A stretch of DNA of 64,000 bases. Origin: Channallabes apus. Lineage: Eukaryota; Chordata; Actinopteri; Siluriformes; Clariidae. The stretch spans positions 29,195,485 to 29,259,484 of the forward strand of contig CM060106.1 in NCBI GenBank assembly GCA_030522415.1, read 5' to 3'. This document shows, in pieces, positions 1 through 63,796 of the stretch (positions are counted from its first letter, which is position 1; each line of letters starts with the position of its first letter). The notes under the pieces are model-generated. The model searched no databases. It was not told the DNA's origin and was given only the letters and a program-made list of their open reading frames with translations. Both the position numbers and the translations under genes were made by a program.

Positions 1-330
1 CACGTCTCTTCTCCCTGAAGTGGCGCGCAATGTGCCGTCGGCGTGATTTTGTTTGGAGTTTGGCGTTTGGAGTCGCAGCCGCGAATCGTGTTAGAAATTA
101 ATTATCTGAAAATAATGATTTGCACGTACAGTGTAGTGCTTGAGGATCAGAGCCATGAGCGCAAAGCAAAGCTGTTCCTCCATTATTTTTTCTGAAAATA
201 GTCTGTTTCTGGTGCCGATGGGCTACGCGGTCTATTTTGGTTTGTTTAGAACTCTGCATATGTGAAAGCATTTTTCTGACTGGTGCGGACTAAAGCAATC
301 GAACTATAGGTGTGAAAGCACCCTAAGTAC
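1..330. mobile_element. end of a DNA transposon cut by the window edge (possible)
   Basis: The right end reads, on the - strand, ttagggtgctttcacacc, a style of terminal repeat common in fish DNA transposons. The related gtgtgaaagca at about 260-271 hints at sub-terminal repetition. No second end is visible, since it would lie left of the window. Class not decided. Confidence 0.3.
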
Positions 331-664
331 TCGTTCTTCTGAGTCACGTTAAAGATTCGTTCAAAAAGAACGAGTCACTAGTTTAGTTTCGAGGAGACGG
401 TGGACCTCTGTTAGTTTTTTGTTTTTTAGTTCTCTTTGGTTTTCTTTTTTGTTATGGCTGCACCACGTAACAAACAAAGCTTCTCTGAGCAATATAAATC
501 GTGTTTTATTATTTGTCTTTTTTCTTTGACCCACCCTCAGTTAATTAGCTAGTTCATTAGTCAGTTAGTTAATAAAGGATTCATACTGAATATTAGTTGG
601 TGTATTAATTGTTGCAACTTCAATGAATAAAACAAACAATTATTCTTATTATCTTGATGGAAAT

Positions 665-1030
665 ATAGGCGGCATGGTGGTGTAGTGGTTAGCACTGTCG
701 CCTTGCACCTCCTGGGTCTGGGTTCGATTCCCGGGGCAGGCTCGATTCCCGTCTCTGTGTGCATGGAGTTTGCATGTTCTCCCCGTGCTTGGTGGGTTTC
801 CTCCGGGTACTCCGGTTTCCTCCCACAGTCCAAAAACATGTAGATTAGATTAATTCCAAATTGCCCGTAGTGTGTGAATGAGTGTGTGTATGTGTGTGGG
901 CCCTGCGATGGATTGGCACCCTGTCCAGGGTGTACCCCGCCTTGTGCCCTAAGTTTCCTGGGATAGGCTCCAGGGCCCCGCGACCCTGTATATAAGGATA
1001 AAGCGGTACAGAAAATGAATGAATGAATGA
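665..1030 (+). mobile_element. tRNA-derived SINE with LINE-2-like 3' tail, intact ends
   Basis: The head (ggcggcatggtggtgtagtg) contains a Pol III A box (tggtgtagtgg) and, 50 bases on, a B box (ggttcgattcc). The tail (ttggcaccctgtccagggtg, then gggataggctccagg) resembles the 3' end of fish LINE-2 elements, and the copy ends in (gaat)n. A perfect 14-bp target-site duplication, atcttgatggaaat, flanks it at 651-664 and 1031-1044. It lies in a brsk2 intron in the sense direction. Confidence 0.88.
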
Positions 1031-1494
1031 ATCTTGATGGAAATGATTTAAAAAATTTTATAATGTCATTTAAACATTGAATTTCCCTGGTGTTTAAATT
1101 CTTTTGGCCACCATTGTATTTCAGTACTCAGTCGTTGCCGTGATTACTTCACAGTTTAATACAGCACCAGTGCTTTAAAAGCACTTCACACAGTTCAGTT
1201 TACTCTACTGTTCAGGAACCAGCACAATAGACAGAGAGCTAAACAAAGCACCTACGAACAGCTAGCGCTTGTCATGAGTAAGCAGAATGATGATAATGTA
1301 ATCTGTTCACATCAGCGTTACTCGTTGCATAAACATTTACAGCGTGTTATGGGTGTGCGTGCACACATACAACCGCTGTCTCTCTCTTTTCTGTACATTT
1401 CGCACACTGCCAACTTAACTACAACTTCACACATTTCACACATTATTCAGTTTTTTCCATTTAGTTCAATCTTTTATGCACAACATTCTCTAGC

Positions 1495-1811
1495 GTAGGC
1501 CATTTATATGGATGCACCTTAATAAAATGGAAATGGTTGGTGATATTATCTTCCTGTTTGTGGCACATTAGTATATGTGAGGGGGGAAACTTTTCAAGAT
1601 GGGCGGTGACCATGGAGGCCATTTTGAAGTCGGCCATTTTGGATCCAACTTTTTTTTTTTTCAATAGGAAGAGGGTCATGTGACACATCAAACTTATTGG
1701 AAATGTCACAAGAAAAACAATGGTGTGCTTGGTTTTAATATAACTTTATTCTTTCATGAGTTATTTACAAGTTTCTCTTTGTTTACAGCCAGTGATACAG
1801 CCCACCCTGTA
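1495..1811 (+). mobile_element. mariner-type MITE with a damaged left end
   Basis: The left end (ggccatttatatggatgcac) and the right end (cagcccaccctgta) match a fish element that normally starts tacagggtgggcc. The first bases of the left repeat are missing. The interior (gtgaccatggaggccatttt) is the widespread fish repeat of this type. Identification is from memory. Confidence 0.5.
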
Positions 1812-2902
1812 CATTATTTTAATAACCCCAAAACAATTGTTAATTAATACATTTGTTTTGGGGTAAAAAATTTTTTTTACCAGATCTCCATGTGAACAAG
1901 TCTAACCTATATGCCGCACATTAAACTGTAATGTACAAAGGGGCTGTAACGAAAGTAAGGCAAAAGCTGGCATAACTTGTCTTTCAGATTGCACATGTTG
2001 GTACAGAACTCTATGTAACATAGTCTCCATAACATGCCATGCATTTGCTCTATTATTGAACCAAAACTTGAATCCTCTTTGAAAACCCACTTTGTCGCAG
2101 TTGATGGGCTCACAGTGCACTACAGGATGTTTATAGGGATGACGCAATTGATGACCAATTTAGCACCTTTGTACGGTATAGATAGAGTTACTTTACTAAA
2201 ATGTGCATTTTGAATGACCTACAGTATGTCAGTAAATAAAGAAGTTTTGTATCACTTTCGGTACAGACCTGGTACCGCATTAACATTGAGCCTGTACTGC
2301 ACCACTGCACAAAAAGTAGTGTGTAAGGAGGAAAAATACCTACTAAAAATAACTGTTGGGAAAACATTTTGTTAAAATACTATTAAATTTTTCAGTTAAA
2401 ATTTTTCATTCTTATTAGATTTTTTTATTGCTGTTTGATTAATGTACTGACATTACTCTGTATGAAATTGTAAAATCCTTTTTATTGGTTGTCTTTGGTC
2501 CATTATGTGTGCATGCATGTAGCCTGCTGTGATAAATGTCGTTCACATGTTTAATAATTAAGAAAGACTAAATAACTTAGTTTGTGTGCATGTACAGTAT
2601 ATGTGAGAGAGCGCTGTAAGCCTCCTGCGGCTCAGTGCGTATATCTGCCTCCTGCTGTTCAGAGCTTTATTAAAGATCACAGACTCTCACTGAGCTGATG
2701 CAACTTCGACAAGCCTTCTCATTTCTCTTCTATCAATTATAGGCCCTTTTTGTCGCTTCCTACCAATACTTAACTCCATTTATCCCCATGTCTCACTTTA
2801 AGCGTGCTACATGTTCAAAATGTATGAAAATACCATGCATGGTCATGGCAAGAGAAAATAAAATTAATAGCATTAATATGACTCAGGATGCTGTGTGTAG
2901 TG

Positions 2903-2924
2903 ATAATAATAATAATAATAATAA
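2903..2924 (+). repeat. (AAT)n microsatellite
   Basis: Trinucleotide run 42 bases before brsk2 exon 2966-3130. Confidence 0.85.
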
Positions 2925-2965
2925 GGCAATTCTTTCGGTTCTCATTTCCTTATGTTAATTCGCAG

Positions 2966-32478
<29,513 letters not shown>

Positions 32479-34525
32479 AAAAACAAGAGTGTTTGTACAT
32501 GACTAGATTTATTTTAAAAAAATTTTAATCTAGTCCACTTATTAATTTAGAAATAAATCTCAATCGAACCCCTCGGTAAACTCTTGTACCTCGGTACGAT
32601 TCCTGCAGTAGGACATCAACACCAGACACACTGAGAACACTCTCGGATGTTCTTGGTTTCTTTGCCGAAATGTCTTGCATTGCATTTCATGTTTTGCTCT
32701 GTCTTTTTTTCCCGGTTCATTTTGTGATGCCCTTTTGCACATTTTCTGCTGCCAGGGATTATCCAGAAAACGTGTTAGAGCCCGACTGCTGCTCTCGCAT
32801 GAGCTTCGTGTACAGTATGTCGACGGAAGGCACATTATACAGCAAGTACAAGCTACGGCAATGGAGGCTCCTCAAAACCGACTCACAAAGACCACCGTGA
32901 CTGATTCACCCTTCACCTTCTTCTCTCTCGTTTAGAGCCACATCTGTCTGAAAAATTGCTCATCCTATTTTAGGACATTTACATGACCTTTAATCTCTGT
33001 CCTCTATTGGCGATACCTTATCCATGTTACACTCACACATACACACCCCAGATGCATTGAGATGGAGAAGCAGCCAGTGAAGTGGATGTCGAGGCGTTCG
33101 AGGAGCAGCCGGCACGGACTCTCGGTGGATTGTAATTCTTTTTTTTTTTTCCGATGTAGTGTTTCTTTACGAATGACAGAATCGAACTATTTTATGAACT
33201 CTGTGTTATTGCTGTACAAGATTTTGAAATCTTATTTGGAAAATTACTATGGCCCGAGCCTATTCCGAGGTGCTTTGGGATGGGATAAGAAAGGGGGAAA
33301 TGTTTCACTAAATGCTCTATTCTCTTGTACAGCCTGTATATGTTTATTACGTAAACCTCGTCTAGTCGTGACTCTGCTTGAACTGATTGTGTTGCCATGT
33401 TTTGTTTTTTGTTTTTTTGTCCTCCATGCAGTGATGAACTATTTTGTCACCTTCGAATGAAACGATGCATAATTTATTTAATTTTGATGTCGATTTTGCA
33501 TTTTTGAAGAAAAAAAAAACAAAAAAAACTTTTTGGAGAAGCATCTGCAGGATTCAGAGAACTTTGGCCATAATTGTGTATAATTTTATAACTTATTTAT
33601 CATCGTGTTTTTATTTGTTCTTGTTCTTATTTTTTTATTAATTTATGCAGCTGGGACTATTTATAAAACCAAATTTGGGTAGCTTAGTGTTCGTATCAGA
33701 GCTATTTGTCGAATTGTTTGCATTATTATTTTTTTTTTAACTTTGTCATTTCTTGTTTGTTAAGACTCATCAGAATTTTTGTGAACAAAGCACTCTTTCT
33801 TTTCTGGCTTCGAGCAGAAAAAGAGCTTGTAGTATATGTTAAATTATTTACCAGTAATTTAAGAATGTAGACTAGCCTCTACTCGGGACGGGGCGGGTAT
33901 AACGTTATGAACTCTTGCTATTTGTCACTTTTTAAATCTCATAGTGTGTGTATAAACAGGTCGAAACACTTGAACCATGTGATGTAAATAGATTACTTTG
34001 CCAATGAGTTTCTTAAGGCAGCAAGGGGATCGTCCTGCTCATGGCTATGTTCTCGTATTTGCCGTTTGCATGTCAGACATCCGGCTTTTCTCTGCATGAT
34101 GATGATGTATATGTTCGATTTGCCCTCTCTTGTGCTTTCTCCCCCCTCCTCTTTTCCCCATTTTTTACCCCCTTCCTCACTTTTCTTTTCATGTTTTTAT
34201 GTTCATGCCTCATTCCCTACTTGTCCTTTAGTATTTTTTTTCCCGTCCCTTCTGTTCGGTACGGTTTTCTCTGAGAGGGTGTGCTACAACCCACCTTGTT
34301 GCAGGTGCATATCCACAACACGGCAGAATTCCGATAGAGAAATAAACTAAGCAATACCTATTCTTATCCTTCCTATTTTCTACTTTGAGGGAAAAGATAA
34401 GCTGGAATACTGATTGATTAATATGAGCAGGTGAAAGAAAAAAAAATACCCACAATGTATCCCCTTGTAACTACTGTGAATGAATTCAGTGCAAACAGAA
34501 ATAAATCCGTTGGATTCTTTGGATT
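32479..34525 (+). other. brsk2: brsk2 3' UTR (inferred)
   Basis: About 2 kb of AT-rich, non-coding sequence runs from the TAA to an AATAAA at 34500-34505, which is followed by a T/G-rich stretch. An earlier AATAAA at 34340-34345 could serve a shorter transcript. Short open frames here (32670-32935, 33062-33460) have no coding character. The extent is inferred from the signals only. Confidence 0.6.
34500..34505 (+). promoter_or_regulatory. brsk2: brsk2 poly(A) signal (predicted)
   Basis: A canonical AATAAA lies 2 kb after the stop and is followed by tggattctttggatttgtgc, a plausible T/G-rich downstream element. No other gene on this strand lies close by. Confidence 0.5.
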
Positions 34526-34554
34526 TGTGCATCAGTTATGAACATATACAGAGC

Positions 34555-35696
34555 ATCTCGGATGTGAACACTTGTTTATTGAAAAGACTCTGATTTACAT
34601 TCGGCAGATGTTTTTACTCAGCACGATTAACATGAGGCGAGATATTTTCTAAGCATGACGCTGAGCTTATTAGTGGCAGTCCTGGGACTGAAATTAAAAC
34701 CCTACTGGTTTTAGAATCAGAAAAGTGGCCCTTTAAACACCATCAAATGTCCGGATTTACAATCCCTATCATAGTTATGTCTTATATTACATGACACTTA
34801 CAGAATAAATCGATTTAACAAAAACAATAAGTAAATAACAAAATGACATATGAAGTGATTAAATGCTGGACTACACTCTTCTAGTTCCTTCAAAGTTCTC
34901 TGGATGACACATGGTTCTGGGAAGGTTGGAACCTTTTCTGAAAAAGAAAACTCCAGGTTGAGTTTTACATAAAGCCTTCATAGAGAAAAACACAACAAGG
35001 TGCTACAACTTTTTTTTTTTCTTCCCAAGACTGTCCTACTGCCGAAATAAATGAATAAATATAAAGAAATGAAGCATAGGATTACAAAGAAATAATCTAA
35101 ACAATAAATAATTTTTTTTTTAAATGGTCCCAAAGTACCAGCGTAAGACTTGTGTATAATAAACACAATACATATGTACAGTATAAAAAAATGTTATGTA
35201 TGCAAAACTATATACAGGGTGTGAAAAGTCAGGAAGCAAAGGGAGTATTTTGAGGAGAGTTTAAAAAGATGAAAAGTTGCATATATGTTGTTAATAATAA
35301 ATAGCAAATTAAAGTATAGGTAGTTTTAATCTCAATGGTTTCTGACTTTTCTGACAACCTAAATATTTTAAACATTAGTACTTGATTCACATTTTGTACA
35401 CTAGAGGGCACTATTGTATAACCTCTGCACTCTTGCTGTATGGATACCATATGTTTGCGTCTGCAGAAAAGTATTCAATTGCATAAATTAATATTTACCC
35501 ATGTAGCAATTTACAGTGATACGGTACAATATTGTACAACGACTTTTAATACTCTGTCCTGCAGTGCTTAAAATGTCCACTTCTAAATCCTATCGTATAT
35601 GTCCAAAATGCCCCTCCAGCCAGCTGATAGAGTCAGGCAGTGAGAGATGGGATGAAAGAAGACGCTGCCTGACTGTCCGTGTCCCAGATGCGGCTG
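34555..35696 (-). other. abtb2: abtb2 3' UTR (inferred)
   Basis: AT-rich sequence without a credible frame lies between the abtb2 stop and the predicted - strand AATAAA. It includes A/T runs and a short repeat-like stretch at 35210-35360. It ends very close to the brsk2 3' end. Confidence 0.45.
34575..34580 (-). promoter_or_regulatory. abtb2: abtb2 poly(A) signal (predicted)
   Basis: The + strand reads tttatt, i.e. AATAAA on the - strand, 1.1 kb beyond the abtb2 stop, with a T/G-rich stretch further on. Weaker ATTAAA-type signals at about 35325 and 35544 could give shorter 3' UTRs. Confidence 0.45.
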
Positions 35697-58824
<23,128 letters not shown>

Positions 58825-59020
58825 TCCGGTTCAGCTGATAGACAGAGGTTCCCGTTAGTCCGAAACCAGCAGTATTACTCGTGTATTAACGTCAGCGTTA
58901 ACGCGTATCCATCTGCTTTCCCTGCTACAGCTGGAGCACGAACTGTAACTGCACTGCTCTGTGTTCCAGCGAAAGTGTCCTGAAGCAACAGCTGAAAAGT
59001 TTGTTGACTGGAAGTCAACT
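58825..59020 (-). promoter_or_regulatory. abtb2: abtb2 5' UTR and core promoter (inferred)
   Basis: About 200 bases between the start codon and the CCAAT array. No TATA box was recognised, so a dispersed CpG-type start is likely. The exact transcription start cannot be read from the sequence. Confidence 0.45.
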
Positions 59021-59210
59021 GGGGCTCTCTCTCAGCCAATCAGCTCAGTGCTCTCTCTCAGCCAATCAGCTCAGTGCTCTCTCTCTCTCTCAGCCAATCA
59101 GCTCAGTGCTCTCTCTCAGTCACTCAGCAACTTAATGTTCTCTTTCCATCAGATCAATACTCTTTCAGCCAAATCAGATTAATGTTCTCTCTCAACCAAT
59201 CAACACACAA
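59020..59210 (-). promoter_or_regulatory. abtb2: tandem CCAAT-box array upstream of abtb2
   Basis: The + strand repeats agccaatcagctcagtg with (CT)n spacers. Exact CCAAT pentamers lie at 59036-59040, 59062-59066, 59094-59098 and 59196-59200; degenerate units lie at about 59120 and 59168. They start 212 bp upstream of the abtb2 ATG and read ATTGG on its strand. NF-Y binds CCAAT in either orientation, with AATCAG as favoured flank. The unit spacing is 26 and 32 bp. Confidence 0.7.
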
Positions 59211-59394
59211 TCAAGCAAGAAGTATAACCTGTCTCTGCATTGGACAAACTAATCACCATCCAATCCAATTATGTCATTTGATTAATGCCAGTAAACATAA
59301 ACATTTTGTATAAAACCTTAAAAAAAACCCTATATCTACATTTGTGGTAGTATGCAATAACCCCAGAAATAAAGAATAAGAGTGTCACATGTGA

Positions 59395-59600
59395 TCATCT
59401 GATACATGAGATGCCGGGGTGAGGGTGGGGTGCACACTCCAAGATTAGGGGTGTGAATCTCACCTCTGATCTGTGTTTGTGAAGTTTTCTCCCCATGCTT
59501 TGTGGGTTATTTTTTCTTCAGGTACTCCAGTTTCACCCAAAGATTAAAGACATGTATTGTAGAGCATGATTGATTGAGTGTGTGTCTGAGGGGGGAGAGA
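59395..59600 (+). mobile_element. decayed SINE
   Basis: gtgaagttttctccccatgc, tttgtgggtt, caggtactccagtttcaccc and aaagacatgta follow the order of the SINE at 665-1030, with many substitutions. Neither end is clear. Confidence 0.5.
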
Positions 59601-60407
59601 GACCAGTGGTCCTGAAACCCGTCCAGCCTTGTGACTCGAGTTCCTTGCACTATACTGTACAAACTTACCTTCAGTCCATTTGTTAGAATGTTGTTCTTTT
59701 CCTCCAGTGTTTCAGCAAAGTTTGACTGACTGTGTGTGCAAAGACTAATTAAGCACAATTTATCATAACCCAGATCAATTTAATGTACAGTGTCTATGAA
59801 GAAAAATTCTATTCAAACCCATAGGGAAAAAAATTAGGGTTTGGCCTGGTTCAAGCCCAAAAAATGTGGACTTAATTTAGCATTCTGCCGAAGTTTCGTT
59901 CGAGTTTAAGGCAATTTCTTAAACTAACATTATAAAATCACAGGAAAAGTAATTAACAGACTGCAAAAAGAGTTTACTCTCCAAACCATCTGCTGATGCT
60001 GTAATGACACTGCATTAATAGTCTCATGAAAATACACGTTTGTCACAAGTGGAGTATTAATTGGACAGGCTGGACGCGACAATTTTAATTTTAAAGTGTA
60101 CATGGCTGATCACATGTGAATATACACTTTCTGTCATACTATGTTTAGCAATTTCCCTCTGGGATTAAGAAAGTTATTTTAACCATTCAAATATTCATTT
60201 TCATATTTCTATGGGAGGTATTAAATGTTTTGACATTTCATTATCCCTCAACCAGACAACTGAATTTTAATGTGCAAAATATTAAAAGCCTAAACATTTT
60301 TTTCCAACTGTCAATCAAAAAATAGTTTATCTTCCATTTCCCCCATACCTTTTTCATTTACACTGCTCCAACATAATATTATCTGGCTATATAAATACTA
60401 TATAAAT

Positions 60408-60436
60408 AATAAATAAATAAATAAATAAATAAATAA
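60408..60436 (+). repeat. (TAAA)n microsatellite
   Basis: Tetranucleotide run in the region between abtb2 and b4galnt4. Confidence 0.85.
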
Positions 60437-61244
60437 GGTTTGGATCTTTAGGGATCTCTCTTGTGGAAAGATGTGGTATTACACCAAAAAATATCCAGTT
60501 ACTCCTCCATTTATTCTTGAAAACAAGAAAATAAAAGAATAGGAAATAAATTGACATCCTTTACATACTCCACATACAATTTCACAGAAATTATCCTTTA
60601 AACATGGCATCAGTGACCAATGTGTTTGTTTTTCTTTTCATACATCATCCAAAATCGAAAGTAATAATATATTTGAAACTAATGAAGGGCAGTAGCTCAG
60701 TAATTTGGCACCTGCATACAGTACAAACATTAGTTGTGTGCTATTTAAATTCAGGGTGGGTGGGGGCAAAGAAAAGATCCAGTATAATAAACTGGACCCC
60801 ATTTTTGTTGACACCATTGCTGAAGATAAAATACAGTCTCTGTTTGTTAGTAAGCACCATTTTCTCCAAATAATTTGTGAACACATCAACCTATTAATGG
60901 AAACATCATATTAACATCATATTACCTGAGCACTTTCACTCCTCCAAAAAAACAAATAGTGTTCATAATGTCCAGAACTTGACGAAGTTCTGTTATGTGC
61001 TTCTACTGTATGTTTGCCACTTTTTATAATTATTCTCTGGAACTCTAAAAGTGCATGGCATGTAACTGTTGTAAATTCATCTATGCCACAACAGTCACGA
61101 TTCCATCATCTGTCTTAATTGACCCAATGTGTTTAAGGCCAACAGACTGTGCTTTGGATCTCTTCAGGCGGCTTCTGGAAAGCTCGAAGGGCTCAAACCT
61201 GCCCCAATCTGATTCAACTCAGGCAACCACAGCATCCCAGCTGG

Positions 61245-61359
61245 CTAGCCTTGACTTGGTTTCTTTATAGGAGTATTCCACATGCCCCGTTTGGAGTGGT
61301 AGTAGTGGTAAAAGTTCCGAAGTCTCAGTCTCTCAACCTCCAAACCATTCTGCAGAACT
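61245..61359 (-). CDS. b4galnt4: b4galnt4 last exon
   Basis: 115 bp from tatcttag. The split arginine codon is followed by [20 protein letters not shown] and HSKRGMWN, then a short tail KKPSQG and TAG. The HSKRGMW block ends B4GALNT3/4 proteins as I recall. The phase fits the penultimate exon exactly. Confidence 0.85.
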
Positions 61360-63145
61360 CTAAGATAAAACAGCAGACACAGATGTTTTGTAGTAGATTT
61401 GCAGACAATCCAGACAACTCAAGAACATTGTGAAAAGTTTGTTATTTACAAAAGACAGAAGTACAGGTCACAGTGTGAATGAGGAAGTTCTATACAGCTC
61501 CACCTTGTGGAGAATATTTAGGGTACTAAATGAGTGGACCTGAGTGAATTAGGGAAGAACAGCATTTAATAAAACAAAATTCCATGATGTAATGAAGAGG
61601 AAGATTTAATGGTTGAGATGATATAAGTTTGGATATAAAAAGAGGATTAGCACCATCATAAAAACATACTTGACATCTGCCTTTTTCCACTCAGAATTTA
61701 GAATTTAATCACAGAATTCTGACTTTCCCCCCTCAGAATTCTCTCTTTAATCTCAGATAAAACCTTCTGAGAATTATGTCAGAATTAGTAGAAAAAAGGC
61801 AGAACACACTCAAAAGTAATGCTTTTTTTTTTATAGTGGCCCTAATCCTCTTTCGTATGCATAAGATAATATTTAAAAATCATGACTAAGTATATGAAGC
61901 ATGATATTACATAAATATATTGATGGACAAAAGGAATGTTTCATGATAAACAATAACACAAATTATTATTTTCAATTCTGTTATGAAAATACAAATTTGA
62001 ATTGAAAATTTTATTTGCCTTGTTACATTAAGACACAGAAACGGCAAAGTTAGCGTCATGATCACATCTTCTTAAGGGGTGCCTTGTGTTTATGTCCAGC
62101 TGACAAGTCTTTGTATCAAAAGTAAGGGAAGCATTCTTATTGTGCACTTTGTCTGCACTTCATCATGTCCCATTTAGACTATCAGAATGCTTTAACTTGG
62201 TGCAACGCAAGCAGGGTTTTGAAACTGTTGTCTACATTTTTAATGTCTGCTGCTGATGGACACAGATTTTTGTAAAAAAATAAAAAAATAAATAAATAAA
62301 TAAATAAATGAACTTTGAACATTTATTTGACAGAAATCAATTTTGTAAGAAATTTGTATGCACATTTTTTCTGTCCATGATTATATAAATAGTCACTGGA
62401 TAATTTATCAGGATAAGGTGAAATAAATGTAACGCTATAAAGTAAAAATATATCTTTTAATAAAATTATAAAAAAGGATACAAAAGACAATTTTATAGAT
62501 CAAACATAACAGTACTATATGTAGCTTTTCAAGATAAATCTTTGAAAATTACTATAAAATGTTAAAATATATATATATATAATACAATAAGCACTATGGC
62601 TTTGCTGCTTAAACAGTTCTAGGCTCTTTTTTTTTAAATTGTTTTCTGCAATTTTCTCTCATGATAAAATACTTTTAAAGTCAAAATACAAATCATTTAT
62701 TACATTACATTGTCATAGCTGAATGTTTTATATTCTGTGTGACTTTGTTATGACATTGTTATGTTCTGTACTGTACGACATTTACATTCTATATAAGTCA
62801 TGTCTTTCTGCTGTCATACCTCTATTGTGTCTCTGTCAAAAGTTACTGGGAATATTTTTGTTCTTCTTTGAAGAGAAAGTTAAAGTCAGATCAGATGATT
62901 ACAGTTAGAAGGCTTACTGTTAAAATCCCTAGCCTTTCAGGTTACAGGTTCAAATAATTTGAAACATGACTTATATAGGAAATTTGCACTGTGTAAGAAT
63001 AAAAAAAATGTCTTTTACCTATCCAAGAACTCCCAGTCCTCTCCTCCCCATCGGTCCTTGAACTCCTCAGTGTTCATGCCCCCAATTTTGTAAAAATCCG
63101 ATTTATAAATCCCAAACAGGCCGAAGCCATTGACCTCCCAGTAAC
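61245..63145 (-). CDS. b4galnt4: beta-1,4-N-acetylgalactosaminyltransferase (B4GALNT3/4 type), last two exons
   Basis: Two exons, 63019-63145 and 61245-61359, join in phase into the C-terminal end of a Golgi type II glycosyltransferase that makes GalNAc-beta-1,4-GlcNAc (LacdiNAc) on glycoproteins. The first carries [20 protein letters not shown] and the catalytic WGGEDWE motif. The second carries [15 protein letters not shown] and ends at TAG 61247-61245. The family is clear. I chose B4GALNT4 over B4GALNT3 because human B4GALNT4 and BRSK2 are both at 11p15.5; the paralogue is not proven. The rest of the gene lies right of the window. Confidence 0.8.
61360..63018 (-). other. b4galnt4: b4galnt4 last intron
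   Basis: 1.66 kb, AT-rich, with an (AATA)n run at 62286-62309 and a short (TA)n at about 62566-62581. No mobile element was recognised. Confidence 0.6.
62286..62309 (+). repeat. (AATA)n microsatellite
   Basis: Tetranucleotide run in the last b4galnt4 intron. Confidence 0.85.
63019..63145 (-). CDS. b4galnt4: b4galnt4 penultimate exon (catalytic WGGEDWE motif)
   Basis: 127 bp from atttgcag to AG|gtaaaa. Encodes [20 protein letters not shown], then [27 protein letters not shown] is the acid-containing motif conserved in the CHGN/beta-4-GalNAc-transferase family. Chondroitin synthases share a GGED core but differ around it. Confidence 0.88.
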
Positions 63146-63796
63146 CTGCAAATGGAGGGAACGACAAGAGATGGGAATAAATTCTCGAGAATAAATTTAT
63201 AGCAGATTGCCATAACACTGACATATCGTTTCTTAAGAAAAGTAAAACACATCATGAATATGCTCTATGTTATTTATTCAAGTCACAATAGGAAACTCCT
63301 TTCTGAATGTACTGTAGGCTGAACCTTGGATTGCCTACACGAAGAGGCTTTAAACCAGGGCTGAGACGTCACTGCTGCTGTCAGAGAGCTAATATACAGA
63401 TTGCTGATGTTCAAGAACTGGAACAGGTCAAATTTACATTTAAAGTGAGCAGAAATTACTTCCTGACGTGTAGTCAGTTTAAATCCATAATATACTGTAT
63501 TACCTTCTTCAGTAAATGACGTTGCCTCCAACCCCTCAGACTGAACAGCATGTAGAAGTTTTAATTACAATTTTAATTCATTTATTTGAATTTTTTTTTG
63601 TAGATCAGAAATGGTAGATTAGTCTGTTCTGAAAACTAATCAAGGCTAACTGGTATGTTAATATGCTAGCAAACTCTTTCATGCTACCAACTTATTTTAT
63701 GTTCAAGCTTGTATTTACTAATGAGATTTATTAATGTTATTTAGACAAAGCATTATTATTATTATTTAAATTATTAGCATTTTGGGTAAATAGATT
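63146..63796 (-). other. b4galnt4: b4galnt4 intron, right part
   Basis: AT-rich sequence upstream of the penultimate exon. No further exon was found before the window edge. Confidence 0.5.

Larger units (their letters stand above)
1..2965 (+). other. brsk2: brsk2 intron, left part
   Basis: No exon was seen in the 2.96 kb before the first visible exon. It holds the possible transposon end, the SINE at 665-1030, the MITE at 1495-1811 and an (AAT)n run at 2903-2924. The stretch 2150-2900 is plain AT-rich sequence. Confidence 0.7.
59211..61244. other. abtb2 upstream region and b4galnt4 3' flank
   Basis: Includes a decayed SINE (59395-59600) and a (TAAA)n run (60408-60436). The b4galnt4 3' UTR must start at 61244 and run leftward, but no poly(A) signal stands out enough to fix its end. 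No further coding region was seen. Confidence 0.5.

Noticed and set aside
671..735. tRNA gene inside the repeat at 665-1030 (and at 41161)
   Set aside because: A and B boxes are present, but the rest is a SINE with a LINE-like tail and target-site duplications; no cloverleaf of a working tRNA.
1902..2147. 81-codon - strand frame as a gene
   Set aside because: No domain, intronic position, next to a MITE; chance frame is likelier.
2952..2965. Methionine at 2952 as start of a short protein
   Set aside because: It lies before the acceptor; the conserved protein begins at 2966 in the middle of a codon, so this is an internal exon.
32670..32935. Alternative last brsk2 exon suggested by two open frames and a gccag site at about 32755
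   Set aside because: The frames show no similarity to BRSK2 and lie within the inferred 3' UTR.
59020..59210. CRISPR-like array
   Set aside because: Short, irregular units with CT spacers in an animal promoter; better explained as tandem CCAAT boxes.
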